This document shows positions 25,845-35,743 of a stretch of DNA of 64,000 nt, piece after piece. Numbering within the stretch: position 1 is the first letter of the stretch; every line of letters begins with the position of its first letter. This DNA is from Ruegeria arenilitoris (lineage in GTDB: Bacteria; Pseudomonadota; Alphaproteobacteria; Rhodobacterales; Rhodobacteraceae). Position numbers and translations under genes: made by a program. The DNA is taken from contig NZ_WQHP01000005.1 of assembly GCF_013035315.1 (NCBI RefSeq), positions 10,001 through 74,000 on the forward strand. The letters are read 5' to 3'. The notes under the pieces are model-generated. The model was given only the letters and a program-made list of their open reading frames with translations, was not told the origin of the DNA and did no database searches.

Positions 25845-26663
25845 TCAGACCGTGCCGCCCAATGACCCTTCCAGCTCGGCCAGCTCCTGACCGCCTGCCA
25901 TCAGGTCCTGTAGTTCCTCGGGCGAGATTTCGCCGCGTTTCGCGGTGCCCAGCGTCTGTCCCCTGTTCAACACGGTGAAGCGATCGCCGACAGCCAGTGC
26001 ATGGCGCACGTTGTGGCTGATGAAAACCACGCCCACACCCTGACTTCGCACCTTATCGATAGTCGCCAGAACATTGGAAGTCTGACGCACGCCCAACGCC
26101 GAAGTCGGTTCGTCCAGGATCAGGATCTTGGCACCAAAATGCACCGCACGAGCAATTGCAACCGTCTGACGCTCACCACCGGACAAGGTACCTACGGCCT
26201 GATCCGGTCCACGCAGGTTGATGCCCATCTTGCGCATTTCTTCCATGGTGATTTCATCGGCCAGTTTCTTGTCGAAAAAATTGATCCCGGCGACCTTGCG
26301 CGTGGGTTCGTTACCCATGAAGAAGTTCCGACTGACACTCATCAGCGGGATCATCGCAAGGTGCTGGTGCACTGTAGCGATCCCGGCTGCAATGGCGTCA
26401 CGCGGGTCTTCGAAATGCATGGGCTTGTCTTCGAAGAAGATCTCACCGGCTGTTGGCTTGTGGACACCGGACATGGTTTTGATGAAGGTCGATTTGCCCG
26501 CACCATTGTCCCCCAGCAGACAGTGACACTCCCCCGGTTTCAGATCAAAGCTGACACCGGCAAGGGCGATCACAGAGCCAAAGTGCTTCTGGATGTCGAC
26601 CATCCGAATGATCGGTTTCTGGTCCTGCGCGTCGCCGTGATGGAATTTGGTATCTTCGGTCAT
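25845..26663 (-). CDS. sugar/polyol ABC transporter ATP-binding protein
   Basis: A 272-residue single-domain ATPase for a CUT2-type importer, not the usual double-domain form. It has Walker A GDNGAGKST, the Q loop VHQHLAMI, the signature LSGGERQTVAIAR, and Walker B ILILDEPTSAL. CUT2 ATPases are usually two fused ATPase halves of about 500 residues; this one carries one complete set of motifs, so it likely works as a homodimer. The start follows the permease stop by a single base, and AGGAGAAC sits 8 bases before the ATG. Inferred to import inositol. Confidence 0.9.
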   Translation of the reverse strand: MTEDTKFHHGDAQDQKPIIRMVDIQKHFGSVIALAGVSFDLKPGECHCLLGDNGAGKSTFIKTMSGVHKPTAGEIFFEDKPMHFEDPRDAIAAGIATVHQHLAMIPLMSVSRNFFMGNEPTRKVAGINFFDKKLADEITMEEMRKMGINLRGPDQAVGTLSGGERQTVAIARAVHFGAKILILDEPTSALGVRQTSNVLATIDKVRSQGVGVVFISHNVRHALAVGDRFTVLNRGQTLGTAKRGEISPEELQDLMAGGQELAELEGSLGGTV

Positions 26664-26664
26664 C

Positions 26665-27789
26665 TCAGCGTTCTCCTGTGATGATACGACGGATGTAGGT
26701 GTTCAGGATTACGGCTCCCAGCAGGATAACGCCGAGGAACACTCGGAACAGCGAGCTTTCGACCCCTGCAAAGAACAGCCCCTGCTGAACCACGCCAAAG
26801 ATCAGCGCCCCGAGAGCCGCACCCAGAACCGAGCCATAGCCGCCGGTCAGCAACGCGCCACCGATCACCACGGCGATAATGGCCTCGAACTCTTTGAGCA
26901 GGCCACGGTCCGCACCGGCCGAGCCGAACTCCATCACCTGACAGGTCGCAAAGACGGTCGCGCAGAAGGCGGTGAACATGAACATCAGAACTTTGACCCG
27001 GTTCACAGGAACACCCGAGTTCCTTGCGGCTTCGGCGTCTCCGCCCGAGGCAAAGATCCAGTTTCCGAACTTGGTCTTTGTCAGCAGCACGTGGCCAAAG
27101 ATGATGATCACCAGTGCCCAGACCAGCAGCATCGGAATCCCGTCGACCACCGGCTGCCCCTGGCGCGTGCCACGTTCGAAGGTTTCGATCAGGCCGTTGT
27201 CACCGAGCCAGACGAAAAAGCCCTGCCCGATCTTGCCGCCGAAAACCGATGCCAGCCAGTCGCCCTCGGCCACGTCGCGGATGCCGCCGATGATGGTTTT
27301 CCGCTCGATGGTCTGGGGCAGATAGATGGTAAAACCGCGCAGAATGAACAGGAATGCCAACGTCACGATAAAGCTGGGCAGGCCCGTGCGAACAACGATG
27401 TACCCGTTGACCGCCCCGATCGAAACGCAAAGCACGAAAGTTACGATGATGGCCATCCAGACCGGCCAGCTGAGCGTGACGGAAAAGATCGCGATCATCA
27501 TGCCTGCAAAGCCAATCATCGAACCAACCGACAAGTCGAACTCACCCGCGATCATCAGCAAACAGGCCCCAACCGCGATAATCATGAACTGAGCAGAAAC
27601 CACAGACCAGTTCATCACGCCCTGGGCGGTGAACATACCGCTGTCAAAGGCGAACAGCAGAAAAAACGTAAACACTGCCACCGTGCCGACCATGCCACCC
27701 AATTCCGGGCGGATCAGGGCTCGGCGCAGGGGTGAGATCTCTTTGATCCGCTCGTCGCCGCCGCTTGCGGTTTGCGCTGACTCAGCCAT
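26665..27789 (-). CDS. sugar/polyol ABC transporter permease
   Basis: A 374-residue inner-membrane permease of the ribose/inositol (BPD_transp_2) family. It has many hydrophobic segments, for example GTVAVFTFFLLFAFDSGMF and FMIIAVGACLLMIAGEFDLS, with the family hallmark GEFDLSVGS and the later GGALLTGGYGS. GGAGG lies 5 bases before the ATG. It is third in the minus-strand operon, between the binding-protein and ATPase genes, and pairs with the single-domain ATPase. Confidence 0.92.
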   Translation of the reverse strand: MAESAQTASGGDERIKEISPLRRALIRPELGGMVGTVAVFTFFLLFAFDSGMFTAQGVMNWSVVSAQFMIIAVGACLLMIAGEFDLSVGSMIGFAGMMIAIFSVTLSWPVWMAIIVTFVLCVSIGAVNGYIVVRTGLPSFIVTLAFLFILRGFTIYLPQTIERKTIIGGIRDVAEGDWLASVFGGKIGQGFFVWLGDNGLIETFERGTRQGQPVVDGIPMLLVWALVIIIFGHVLLTKTKFGNWIFASGGDAEAARNSGVPVNRVKVLMFMFTAFCATVFATCQVMEFGSAGADRGLLKEFEAIIAVVIGGALLTGGYGSVLGAALGALIFGVVQQGLFFAGVESSLFRVFLGVILLGAVILNTYIRRIITGER

Positions 27790-27831
27790 TGTTGCCTCCT
27801 TCGCGCGTCGTTCTGAATGCTTGAATAAGGG

Positions 27832-27860
27832 GGTGCGGACACACGACCGGCGTCCGCACC
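27832..27860 (-). other. intercistronic stem-loop between binding-protein and permease genes
   Basis: A 9-bp perfect stem, GGTGCGGAC (27832-27840) with GTCCGCACC (27852-27860), 11-base loop, between the binding-protein stop (27871) and the permease start (27789). No long T-run follows on the minus strand. Such hairpins between a binding-protein gene and its permease gene often partly block or stabilise the upstream mRNA, giving more binding protein. That role is inferred. Confidence 0.7.
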
Positions 27861-27870
27861 GTTATGAAGA

Positions 27871-28812
27871 TCAGCGGTATTCGCCCGCGAATTCTTCGAT
27901 CTTTTCCAACCCGTCTGCGGTCACGAAACCGGGACCCGAGTTGATGTTGTTGCCCGGCAGAACGCCGTAACGGTGGTAGTTGGCCATTACGACAACCGGC
28001 AGATAGGCCTGCAGGAAGGGCTGTTGGTCGATACCCCACTGGATCACGCCGCTTTTGATGCCTTTGACGATCTCTCCACCCAGGTCAAAGGTGCCAAAGT
28101 AGATGTCACCAGCCATGCCGTTTTCTTCCAGCGCCAGAATGGTCGGGTCAGCCGAGGTCGGGCCGAGCGTCAGAACTGCTTCCGTTTCAGGGTTAGCTGA
28201 CAGATACGCCAAAACACGGTTCTTGATCTCGGCCGGGTCCTGACCCGCGTCGATCATCTGCTCGCCCAACTCGATACCCAGACCGTCGGCAAAGCCTTGG
28301 CAACGTTCCTGGCTGGACGGCTGCACGATGTAGTGGTTCACACACAAGAAAGATCCGATGCCATCGTCTTTGGCGCGTTGGCCTGCAGCGAAACCGGCGT
28401 CGTATTCCGGCTGGCCCACATACATCAGCGCGCCAACCTCACGCGCCTTTTCTGGTGTCCCGGTGTTCATGATGATGACGTCGATGCCAGAATCCACAGC
28501 CGCCTTGATCGGGCCTTCCAGAATGTCCGGGTCGGCCAGAGTGGTGATGATGCCATTTGGTCCCGAAGCTGCGGCCTGATCGATGATCCGGGCCATGTCT
28601 GCCAGGTCACCGGTGGGCGGGTTGCGGTATTCAACCTCAACGCCCATTTGCTCGCCCGCCAAGGCGATGCCGTTTTTGATGGTGTTCCACCAGCTGTCAC
28701 TGTCCGGGGCGTGGCTGATCAGAATGTACTTCTCGCCCTCCGCTGCCGCGCCAGTGGCACCGGCGAATGCGACGGCGCTGGCCATCAGAACCCCTTTTAC
28801 GAACGTTTTCAT
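27871..28812 (-). CDS. periplasmic sugar/inositol-binding protein of the ABC importer
   Basis: A 313-residue solute-binding protein of the ribose/inositol type (Peripla_BP_4). Signal peptide MKTFVKGVLMASAVAFAGAT, ending GAAAEGEKY. The mature protein begins KYILISHAPDSDSWW and has ITTLADPDILEGP and GTFDLGGEIVKGI segments that contact ligand in the family. An in-frame extension to 28947 exists, but GGGAGG at 7 bases before the ATG at 28812 decides the start. An operator copy covers the iolG stop about 130 bases upstream. Inferred ligand: myo-inositol or an isomer. Confidence 0.9.
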   Translation of the reverse strand: MKTFVKGVLMASAVAFAGATGAAAEGEKYILISHAPDSDSWWNTIKNGIALAGEQMGVEVEYRNPPTGDLADMARIIDQAAASGPNGIITTLADPDILEGPIKAAVDSGIDVIIMNTGTPEKAREVGALMYVGQPEYDAGFAAGQRAKDDGIGSFLCVNHYIVQPSSQERCQGFADGLGIELGEQMIDAGQDPAEIKNRVLAYLSANPETEAVLTLGPTSADPTILALEENGMAGDIYFGTFDLGGEIVKGIKSGVIQWGIDQQPFLQAYLPVVVMANYHRYGVLPGNNINSGPGFVTADGLEKIEEFAGEYR

Positions 28813-28936
28813 TTCCATTCCTCCCAATAGAACTGTCAATCGTATTGTCTGGGCTTCAGCCCCAGTCATTCGGTCTTGGCCGAATCTCCTCCGCCCCCAA
28901 GTGAACCGGGGCTTTGTCCAGTTTCCGTAAATCCGA

Positions 28937-29950
28937 TCATTTTGCAACCGGTTTCAAAACATCACTCATCATCACCGGCGTTCTGGAGCGCGCCGAACGG
29001 GTCGCAGCCTCGGCCATCGCCAGTGCTGCGACGCCGTCTTCCAAAGTGACCGGCATATCCGCCCCGGCTTGTACAGCGTCAACAAATGCACTCCATTCTG
29101 TCCGGTAAGCAGTCATGTAACGTTCCAGGAAAAAGTAGGTCGGCTTGGCACCGACAACACCATCCGCCGTCGACTTCACCACCGAGTTTTCCAGGATGTT
29201 ATGCGCCTGAAGCAGCCCCTTTGATCCCAACAGCTCAACCCGCTGGTCATAACCATACACGGCGCGTCTGGAATTCTTGATTACAGCGACCCTGCTATCT
29301 GCGTAAGTCATTGTAACAACAGCGGTATCATAGTCCCCCGCCTGACCGATCTCAGGGTCGACAACTGATGTTCCGACGGCCGAAATCATTGTGGGCAACT
29401 GCCCCATCAGAAAGTTCGCCATGTCGAAATCGTGGATCATCATATCCCGGAACAAACCGCCCGAGACTTTGACGTAGCTGATAGGTGGCGGGGCCGGGTC
29501 GAAAGATGTGATCGATAGAAGTTCCGCCTTGCCGATTTCTCCTGCCTCGAACGAGGCTTTTAGCGCCGAGAAATTGGGATCAAACCGACGGTTGAACCCG
29601 ACCATAACCGGCTGACCGGTTTCCGATGCGTTTGTCTGACATGTGATAGCCCGATCCAGATCCAGATCGACGGGTTTTTCGCAAAGCACGGCTTTTCCCG
29701 CGCGAGTCGCCGCCTCGATGAGGTCGGAATGCGTGTCGGTGGGCGTGGCAATCAGAACCGCATCAATGGACGCATCCGCGATGATGTCATCTGAACTGCG
29801 TGTTTCGGCCTGATATTCTTCCGCCAGACTTTCTGCCGCTTCGGGAACAGCATCTGACACCGCAGCCAATACGCTCTTAGGATGCTCACTGATGGCTTGC
29901 GCATGTACGCGGCCAATCCGTCCGGCCCCTAACAATCCGATCTTGAGCAT
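28937..29950 (-). CDS. iolG: myo-inositol 2-dehydrogenase IolG
   Basis: First step of inositol catabolism: NAD-dependent oxidation of myo-inositol to 2-keto-myo-inositol. The 337-residue Gfo/Idh/MocA protein starts with KIGLLGAGRIGRVHAQAI, has CEKPVDLDLDRA with the active-site Lys, GFNRRFDPNF, and the DMMIHDFDMANF motif with Asp and His of the catalytic centre. CGGAGA precedes the ATG by 6 bases. It is the first gene of the long minus-strand operon, 44 bases from a perfect operator. Its 3' end is overlaid by another operator copy (28941-28959). Confidence 0.93.
   Translation of the reverse strand: MLKIGLLGAGRIGRVHAQAISEHPKSVLAAVSDAVPEAAESLAEEYQAETRSSDDIIADASIDAVLIATPTDTHSDLIEAATRAGKAVLCEKPVDLDLDRAITCQTNASETGQPVMVGFNRRFDPNFSALKASFEAGEIGKAELLSITSFDPAPPPISYVKVSGGLFRDMMIHDFDMANFLMGQLPTMISAVGTSVVDPEIGQAGDYDTAVVTMTYADSRVAVIKNSRRAVYGYDQRVELLGSKGLLQAHNILENSVVKSTADGVVGAKPTYFFLERYMTAYRTEWSAFVDAVQAGADMPVTLEDGVAALAMAEAATRSARSRTPVMMSDVLKPVAK
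28941..28959. promoter_or_regulatory. LacI-type operator overlapping the iolG 3' end
   Basis: TTTGCAACCGGTTTCAAAA matches the locus palindrome with one changed base (T for G in the right arm). It lies within the last codons of iolG, coding for the LKPVAK tail, 130 bases before the binding-protein start. It could give the transporter gene its own regulated promoter. Confidence 0.6.
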
Positions 29951-29993
29951 GCGGCTTCTCCGAATCCAGTCTTCGCGCGCAGCATGTTTCTCT

Positions 29994-30009
29994 TTGCAAC
30001 CGGTTGCAA
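29994..30009. promoter_or_regulatory. LacI-type operator upstream of iolG
   Basis: A perfect TTGCAACCGGTTGCAA copy, 44 bases before the iolG start, identical in core to the site at 18167-18182. A run of eight Ts follows at 30011-30018. Confidence 0.8.
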
Positions 30010-30134
30010 GTTTTTTTTCATCAACCTGGGAAAGTTGCGAGGGATCGCCTTGTCCTCAGCATCCCTCAGACAGCCCGACAGGCACGCAGCCTGCTCTTGG
30101 TTTTGTTGTGTCTTGGGGAAATTGATCGCTGAAG

Positions 30135-30158
30135 AAAGCCGAAGTCTCCTTCGGCTTT
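30135..30158. terminator. hairpin terminator after the CAP-domain gene
   Basis: A 10-bp perfect stem, AAAGCCGAAG and CTTCGGCTTT, with loop TCTC, 43 bases after the stop of the CAP-domain gene read on the minus strand. The arms end in short A/T runs on both sides, so it may act in either direction. Confidence 0.7.
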
Positions 30159-30200
30159 ATCGTGCTGTCATTGATTTACTTGCGCCCGCTACACGCCAGA

Positions 30201-31619
30201 TTAAACGGCGTCCGCCTCGACACGGGTAACGGAAAAGACGACATCTTCGAAATCAAAATCCCCGCCACCGGTCAGATCTTCGAATCCAATGATCATCGCC
30301 TCACCGCCTCTGGCGATTCCGGACAGCGCGTGTTGCTGATCATCGGCGTTCAGTGTCGCTTTTTCCGAGTGGAAAGTGGTAACGCCCGCCGAATCCCCGT
30401 TCACCGTCAGAACAAAGTCGAATTCATCATCCACATCAGCCAAACCGCCGTTGCTGGCGATGAACCCAAGATCGTCGGTATCGGACAAACCTGCCGCCCA
30501 AGCCGCCCCATCCTGAACAACGAAGAACCCGAGGCGGTTTCCGTCCGCAAGATTGCTGAGCTCTACCGCTCCGTTGGCTTCTTTGGTGTTGGCAAAGATA
30601 AGGCGCACATTTGCAATTTGGCCATTTTCAAGGATGTCATAGACGCCCAGAACATTGTTGAAATCTGCGGTTCCCAGATTGACCATCTCAACGCGGAAAT
30701 CCGCGGTGCCGTCACCTTCAAGGAAGTCCTTACTGACGATCCCGTTGACCGCGCTGTCCGCAACACGGACTCCGGGCGCAAGGCCCGGCAGGAAATTCGC
30801 GTAACTGACGACTGTGTTTCCATCCTTGGTAAAGACAAAAACGTCACCATCCGCCCGACCGTCACCCAGCAGGATCGTCAAATCCGTATCGCCATCGCCG
30901 TCTGTGTCAACTTCCAAGTCCGAGTTGCTGTTGAACCGGATATTCGAGCGGCTGACCTCGACCCCTTCGATGACAAGCGATTTGCCAGCTTCAAACCCTG
31001 TGACGACATCCCGATCCAACTCTTCCGGGGTTCCGCTGACCGTTTCGGAATCGCCAAAAGACACGGTTTCCAGCGACGATGTCGACCCGGGGCCATCCGC
31101 TGGCTCTGTCGGCTCAGGTGCGACGACCACTGGTTCTGAAGGTGTCTCTGATGCACCGCTCGTATCAACCTGCACCGCAGCCGAGGTACGCGCAAAATTC
31201 TGAGTGACGATGATTGCGGGAACGCCGCCGAATGAGCCGACTTCAATCCCGATGCCGATATACCTCAGGTTCGGATCAAGAATATTGGCGCGGTGATCGG
31301 GGCTGTTCATGAGCGAGTTGTGCAGCCCCACGACGTCGTCCGAGAACCCGGGCTCTCCACGTTGGCTTTGCCAGGCAATGTTTTCAGCGGTCCCCCATGA
31401 ACCAGACAAAACAAAGCCTGCGTCACGCATACGTTGAGTGGCCGAACTGCCGCCCTCGCCGGTGTGAGAGAAGTTCCCGGTCGCCAGCATCCATTGGCTG
31501 TGCTCTTCCGCCGACGCATTCAGACGAAGTTCAAGCGCAAGGGGCTCAAGGCCGCGCGAGGTACGCTCGGCGTTGATCAGTTCTAGCATTTCCCGCTCAA
31601 GTGTGCTGGCCTGAGTCAT
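30201..31619 (-). CDS. CAP-domain (SCP/PR-1-like) protein with calcium-type and DUF4114-like C-terminus
   Basis: A 472-residue protein without a signal peptide. The N-terminal about 150 residues form a CAP domain: LINAERTSRGL, the histidine in NFSHTGEGG, and the HRANILDPNLRYIGIGI signature. A Thr/Pro/Glu-rich linker is followed by Asp-rich repeats (for example DTDGDGDTDLT) of calcium-binding type. The end, GFEDLTGGGDFDFEDVVF, resembles DUF4114. Lack of a signal peptide plus acidic calcium-binding repeats suggests type I secretion. The start ATG at 31619 follows GGAG by 8 bases; the earlier in-frame start adds basic, unrelated sequence. A terminator hairpin follows the stop. Confidence 0.82.
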   Translation of the reverse strand: MTQASTLEREMLELINAERTSRGLEPLALELRLNASAEEHSQWMLATGNFSHTGEGGSSATQRMRDAGFVLSGSWGTAENIAWQSQRGEPGFSDDVVGLHNSLMNSPDHRANILDPNLRYIGIGIEVGSFGGVPAIIVTQNFARTSAAVQVDTSGASETPSEPVVVAPEPTEPADGPGSTSSLETVSFGDSETVSGTPEELDRDVVTGFEAGKSLVIEGVEVSRSNIRFNSNSDLEVDTDGDGDTDLTILLGDGRADGDVFVFTKDGNTVVSYANFLPGLAPGVRVADSAVNGIVSKDFLEGDGTADFRVEMVNLGTADFNNVLGVYDILENGQIANVRLIFANTKEANGAVELSNLADGNRLGFFVVQDGAAWAAGLSDTDDLGFIASNGGLADVDDEFDFVLTVNGDSAGVTTFHSEKATLNADDQQHALSGIARGGEAMIIGFEDLTGGGDFDFEDVVFSVTRVEADAV

Positions 31620-31741
31620 CCCCAACTCTCCATTTTTGCGCATATGTCGAAGCCACGTTGGGCAATAAACGGGCAGATAGCAGTGCAAAAGACTGGACCC
31701 GTCTCAATCGGCAAAGTCTTGCCCGTACGCGTAGTCGCTAT

Positions 31742-31783
31742 GGCAATATCTTGCGTAAACCAGGATCAGCTGGGGCAATATCT
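31742..31783. repeat. direct repeat GGCAATATCT upstream of the CAP gene
   Basis: GGCAATATCT occurs at 31742-31751 and 31774-31783, 32 bases apart, about three helical turns. A shorter related word, GGCAATA, lies at 31661-31667. This region is otherwise empty between the CAP gene and tRNA-Arg. They could be binding sites for a regulator of the CAP gene. Confidence 0.4.
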
Positions 31784-31859
31784 ACGCATTGGAATACGTA
31801 ACTCATCCAGTCGCCGCCCCGCTGGTATCGCGGTAAGCGCATCCAAATATTGGCGAAAA

Positions 31860-31936
31860 TGGCGATCCCGGAAGGACTCGAACCCTCAACCTGCTGATTA
31901 GAAGTCAGCTGCTCTATCCAGTTGAGCTACGGGACC
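31860..31936 (-). tRNA. tRNA-Arg (anticodon TCT)
   Basis: Read on the minus strand: acceptor GGTCCCG with CGGGATC (one G-U pair), D arm GCTCAACTGGATAGAGC, anticodon arm GCTGA-CTTCTAA-TCAGC giving TCT, T arm GAGGG-TTCGAGT-CCTTC, and an encoded CCA (31860-31862). It decodes AGA. Confidence 0.96.
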
Positions 31937-31957
31937 GCTGGGCCCTTCTTGCGGTTT

Positions 31958-32434
31958 TTAGTTCCGGGGTTCAAGAGCCAAGCGCATAAAGGCGCTGTTC
32001 GGATCATCTTCATACCCGAAAATTGGCCCGCAATAGGAATAGCCAAGCCGTTCATAGAGTTTACGGGCCGCCAAATAGTCCGGCAGATGCGCGGCACCGG
32101 TCTCGAGAACAAGGGCCTTTGCTCCCTCAGCGCGGGCGACATCGGTTAGGTGATTCATCATTTTGCGCGCCAGACCGCGCCCACGTGCCTGCGCCACGAT
32201 GTGCACCGATTTCACCTCGACCGTACCATCGGGCAGAGCTTTCAGAGCGCCACAACCAACCGCCTGATCGCCATCGAACATGGCCCAGAACCGAATCCCG
32301 TTCCCGGCCAACGCATCAGCATCCATGGTGTGGTTACTTTCCGCAGGCCCGGCTGTTTCACTATGCGCAAAATGAGCCTCTATGACCGGGCGCAGTGCGT
32401 CCGCGGTCGGGTCGGCTTCACGGATTTCGATCAT
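31958..32434 (-). CDS. GNAT-family N-acetyltransferase
   Basis: A 158-residue acetyl-CoA-dependent acetyltransferase. The acetyl-CoA loop is seen as AQARGRGLARKMM (the R/QxxGxG/A motif), preceded by the strand VEVKSVHIV and followed by LVLETGAAHLPDYLAARKLYERLGY, the typical C-terminal GNAT half. Substrate unknown. It lies immediately next to, and one base from, the NDUFS4-like gene on the same strand, so the two are probably co-transcribed. Confidence 0.88.
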   Translation of the reverse strand: MIEIREADPTADALRPVIEAHFAHSETAGPAESNHTMDADALAGNGIRFWAMFDGDQAVGCGALKALPDGTVEVKSVHIVAQARGRGLARKMMNHLTDVARAEGAKALVLETGAAHLPDYLAARKLYERLGYSYCGPIFGYEDDPNSAFMRLALEPRN

Positions 32435-32746
32435 TCAGTGTGTCCAGGGCGCGCGCCGATCAGTGGCGAAGTTTTCGCCATAGCCACGCGCGCGCAGGTT
32501 GGGTTTGCGCTTGTGCGGCTCACTGACCTGAACCTCGATCCCATTGTCTTTGGCGTAATCCAACGCCTCTTCCCTGGTGTCGAACTTCAGCCGTACCTGA
32601 GTTTGCGTGTCATCAGACGACGTCCAACCCATCAGCGGATCGACCTCCCGCGCGGACGCTGGCGCATATTCCAAAACCCACTTGCGGGTCTTGGCCATAC
32701 CCGAAGTCATCGCATTCCTTGCAGGCTTGTAAATCCGTGCGCGCAT
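32435..32746 (-). CDS. NADH:ubiquinone oxidoreductase accessory subunit, NDUFS4 (18 kDa) family
   Basis: A 103-residue alphaproteobacterial complex I accessory subunit. It starts [16 protein letters not shown], then shows [43 protein letters not shown] and ends with [13 protein letters not shown], all of which fit the ETC complex I conserved region (Ndufs4). GGAGAGG lies 6 bases before the ATG. The nuo operon is not in this window, as is common for this subunit. Confidence 0.92.
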   Translation of the reverse strand: MRARIYKPARNAMTSGMAKTRKWVLEYAPASAREVDPLMGWTSSDDTQTQVRLKFDTREEALDYAKDNGIEVQVSEPHKRKPNLRARGYGENFATDRRAPWTH

Positions 32747-32901
32747 GTCGCCTCTCCGTCCTCACTTGGCTGGCAATGTTTATGCGTCAGAGCGCAGGCC
32801 GGGACAAGGTGGCAATTGTCGCGGTCACTCAGGCGCCTGATGACAGAAACTGGCACCAGACCCGTTTATGAATCGTAACACCCCATGAAAAGGACACCGA
32901 C

Positions 32902-33381
32902 ATGATCCACCACGAAAGAAGCCTTAGCATTGACGCCCAGCCCTATGCCGTTTGGGCTATCCTCAGCCGCTTCATGCATATCGATGACTTCGCACCGCAG
33001 GTCACCTCGGTCGATGCTTTGACCAAAGGCGAAATCGGCGTCGGATCAAAACGGCGCTGCCACTTCGCAAACGGAACCTCGCTGGTCGAAGAAGTCACCG
33101 AGTGGCACATCAACAAGGGGTACCGGGTGCGCCTGTCTGAAATGGCGGCCATGCCGCTGACCGAAGCGTATGCGGCGATTACAATCGAACCCTTGGCCGG
33201 CGGCCGCTCGCGTGTGATTTGGAGCATGGACTACCAGATGAAATACGGTCCCTTGGGCTGGCTGATTGGTCAAACGCTTATGAAAGCCATGATAAGCCGC
33301 GTTCTGGATGGCAACCTGAAAGCCCTCGCCGACAAGGCACAGGCAGACGAAATCCCGTACATGCAGTTCGCCTATTACTGA
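32902..33381 (+). CDS. SRPBCC-family protein (polyketide cyclase-like)
   Basis: A 159-residue START/SRPBCC fold protein with the N-terminal [20 protein letters not shown] helix and the beta-sheet core [21 protein letters not shown]. This fold binds small hydrophobic ligands; no catalytic motif is visible. AAGGACAC precedes the ATG. It ends 80 bases before uvrB on the same strand, but uvrB has its own SOS box in that gap. Confidence 0.8.
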   Translation: MIHHERSLSIDAQPYAVWAILSRFMHIDDFAPQVTSVDALTKGEIGVGSKRRCHFANGTSLVEEVTEWHINKGYRVRLSEMAAMPLTEAYAAITIEPLAGGRSRVIWSMDYQMKYGPLGWLIGQTLMKAMISRVLDGNLKALADKAQADEIPYMQFAYY

Positions 33382-33416
33382 AACTGAGTTTCCAAGCCGG
33401 ATCAGGCCTTGCAGTT

Positions 33417-33431
33417 GGACAAAATAAGAAC
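33417..33431. promoter_or_regulatory. LexA (SOS) box in front of uvrB
   Basis: GGAC-AAAATAA-GAAC fits the alphaproteobacterial LexA consensus GAAC-N7-GAAC with one mismatch (G for A). It ends 30 bases before the uvrB ATG, which is the expected position for damage-inducible control. Confidence 0.6.
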
Positions 33432-33461
33432 AAATGTAAGGGCCAGACCCGGAGCCTGTCC

Positions 33462-35648
<2,187 letters not shown>

Positions 35649-35743
35649 GACAAAAGTGGCTGTCGAGATCAAGTTAGCAGTTTAGTTGGCACAAGCCTTG
35701 GGCTGAACCTCTGTACTTCGTCGTGTGGCCTTGATCCGGATCA

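Noticed and set aside
28813..28947. In-frame 45-residue extension of the binding protein
   Set aside because: Lacks a ribosome-binding site and precedes a clear signal peptide; GGGAGG fixes the start at 28812.
30039..30067. GAGGGAT/ATCCCTC inverted repeat upstream of iolG
   Set aside because: 15-base loop and no T-run or operator likeness; no role could be supported.
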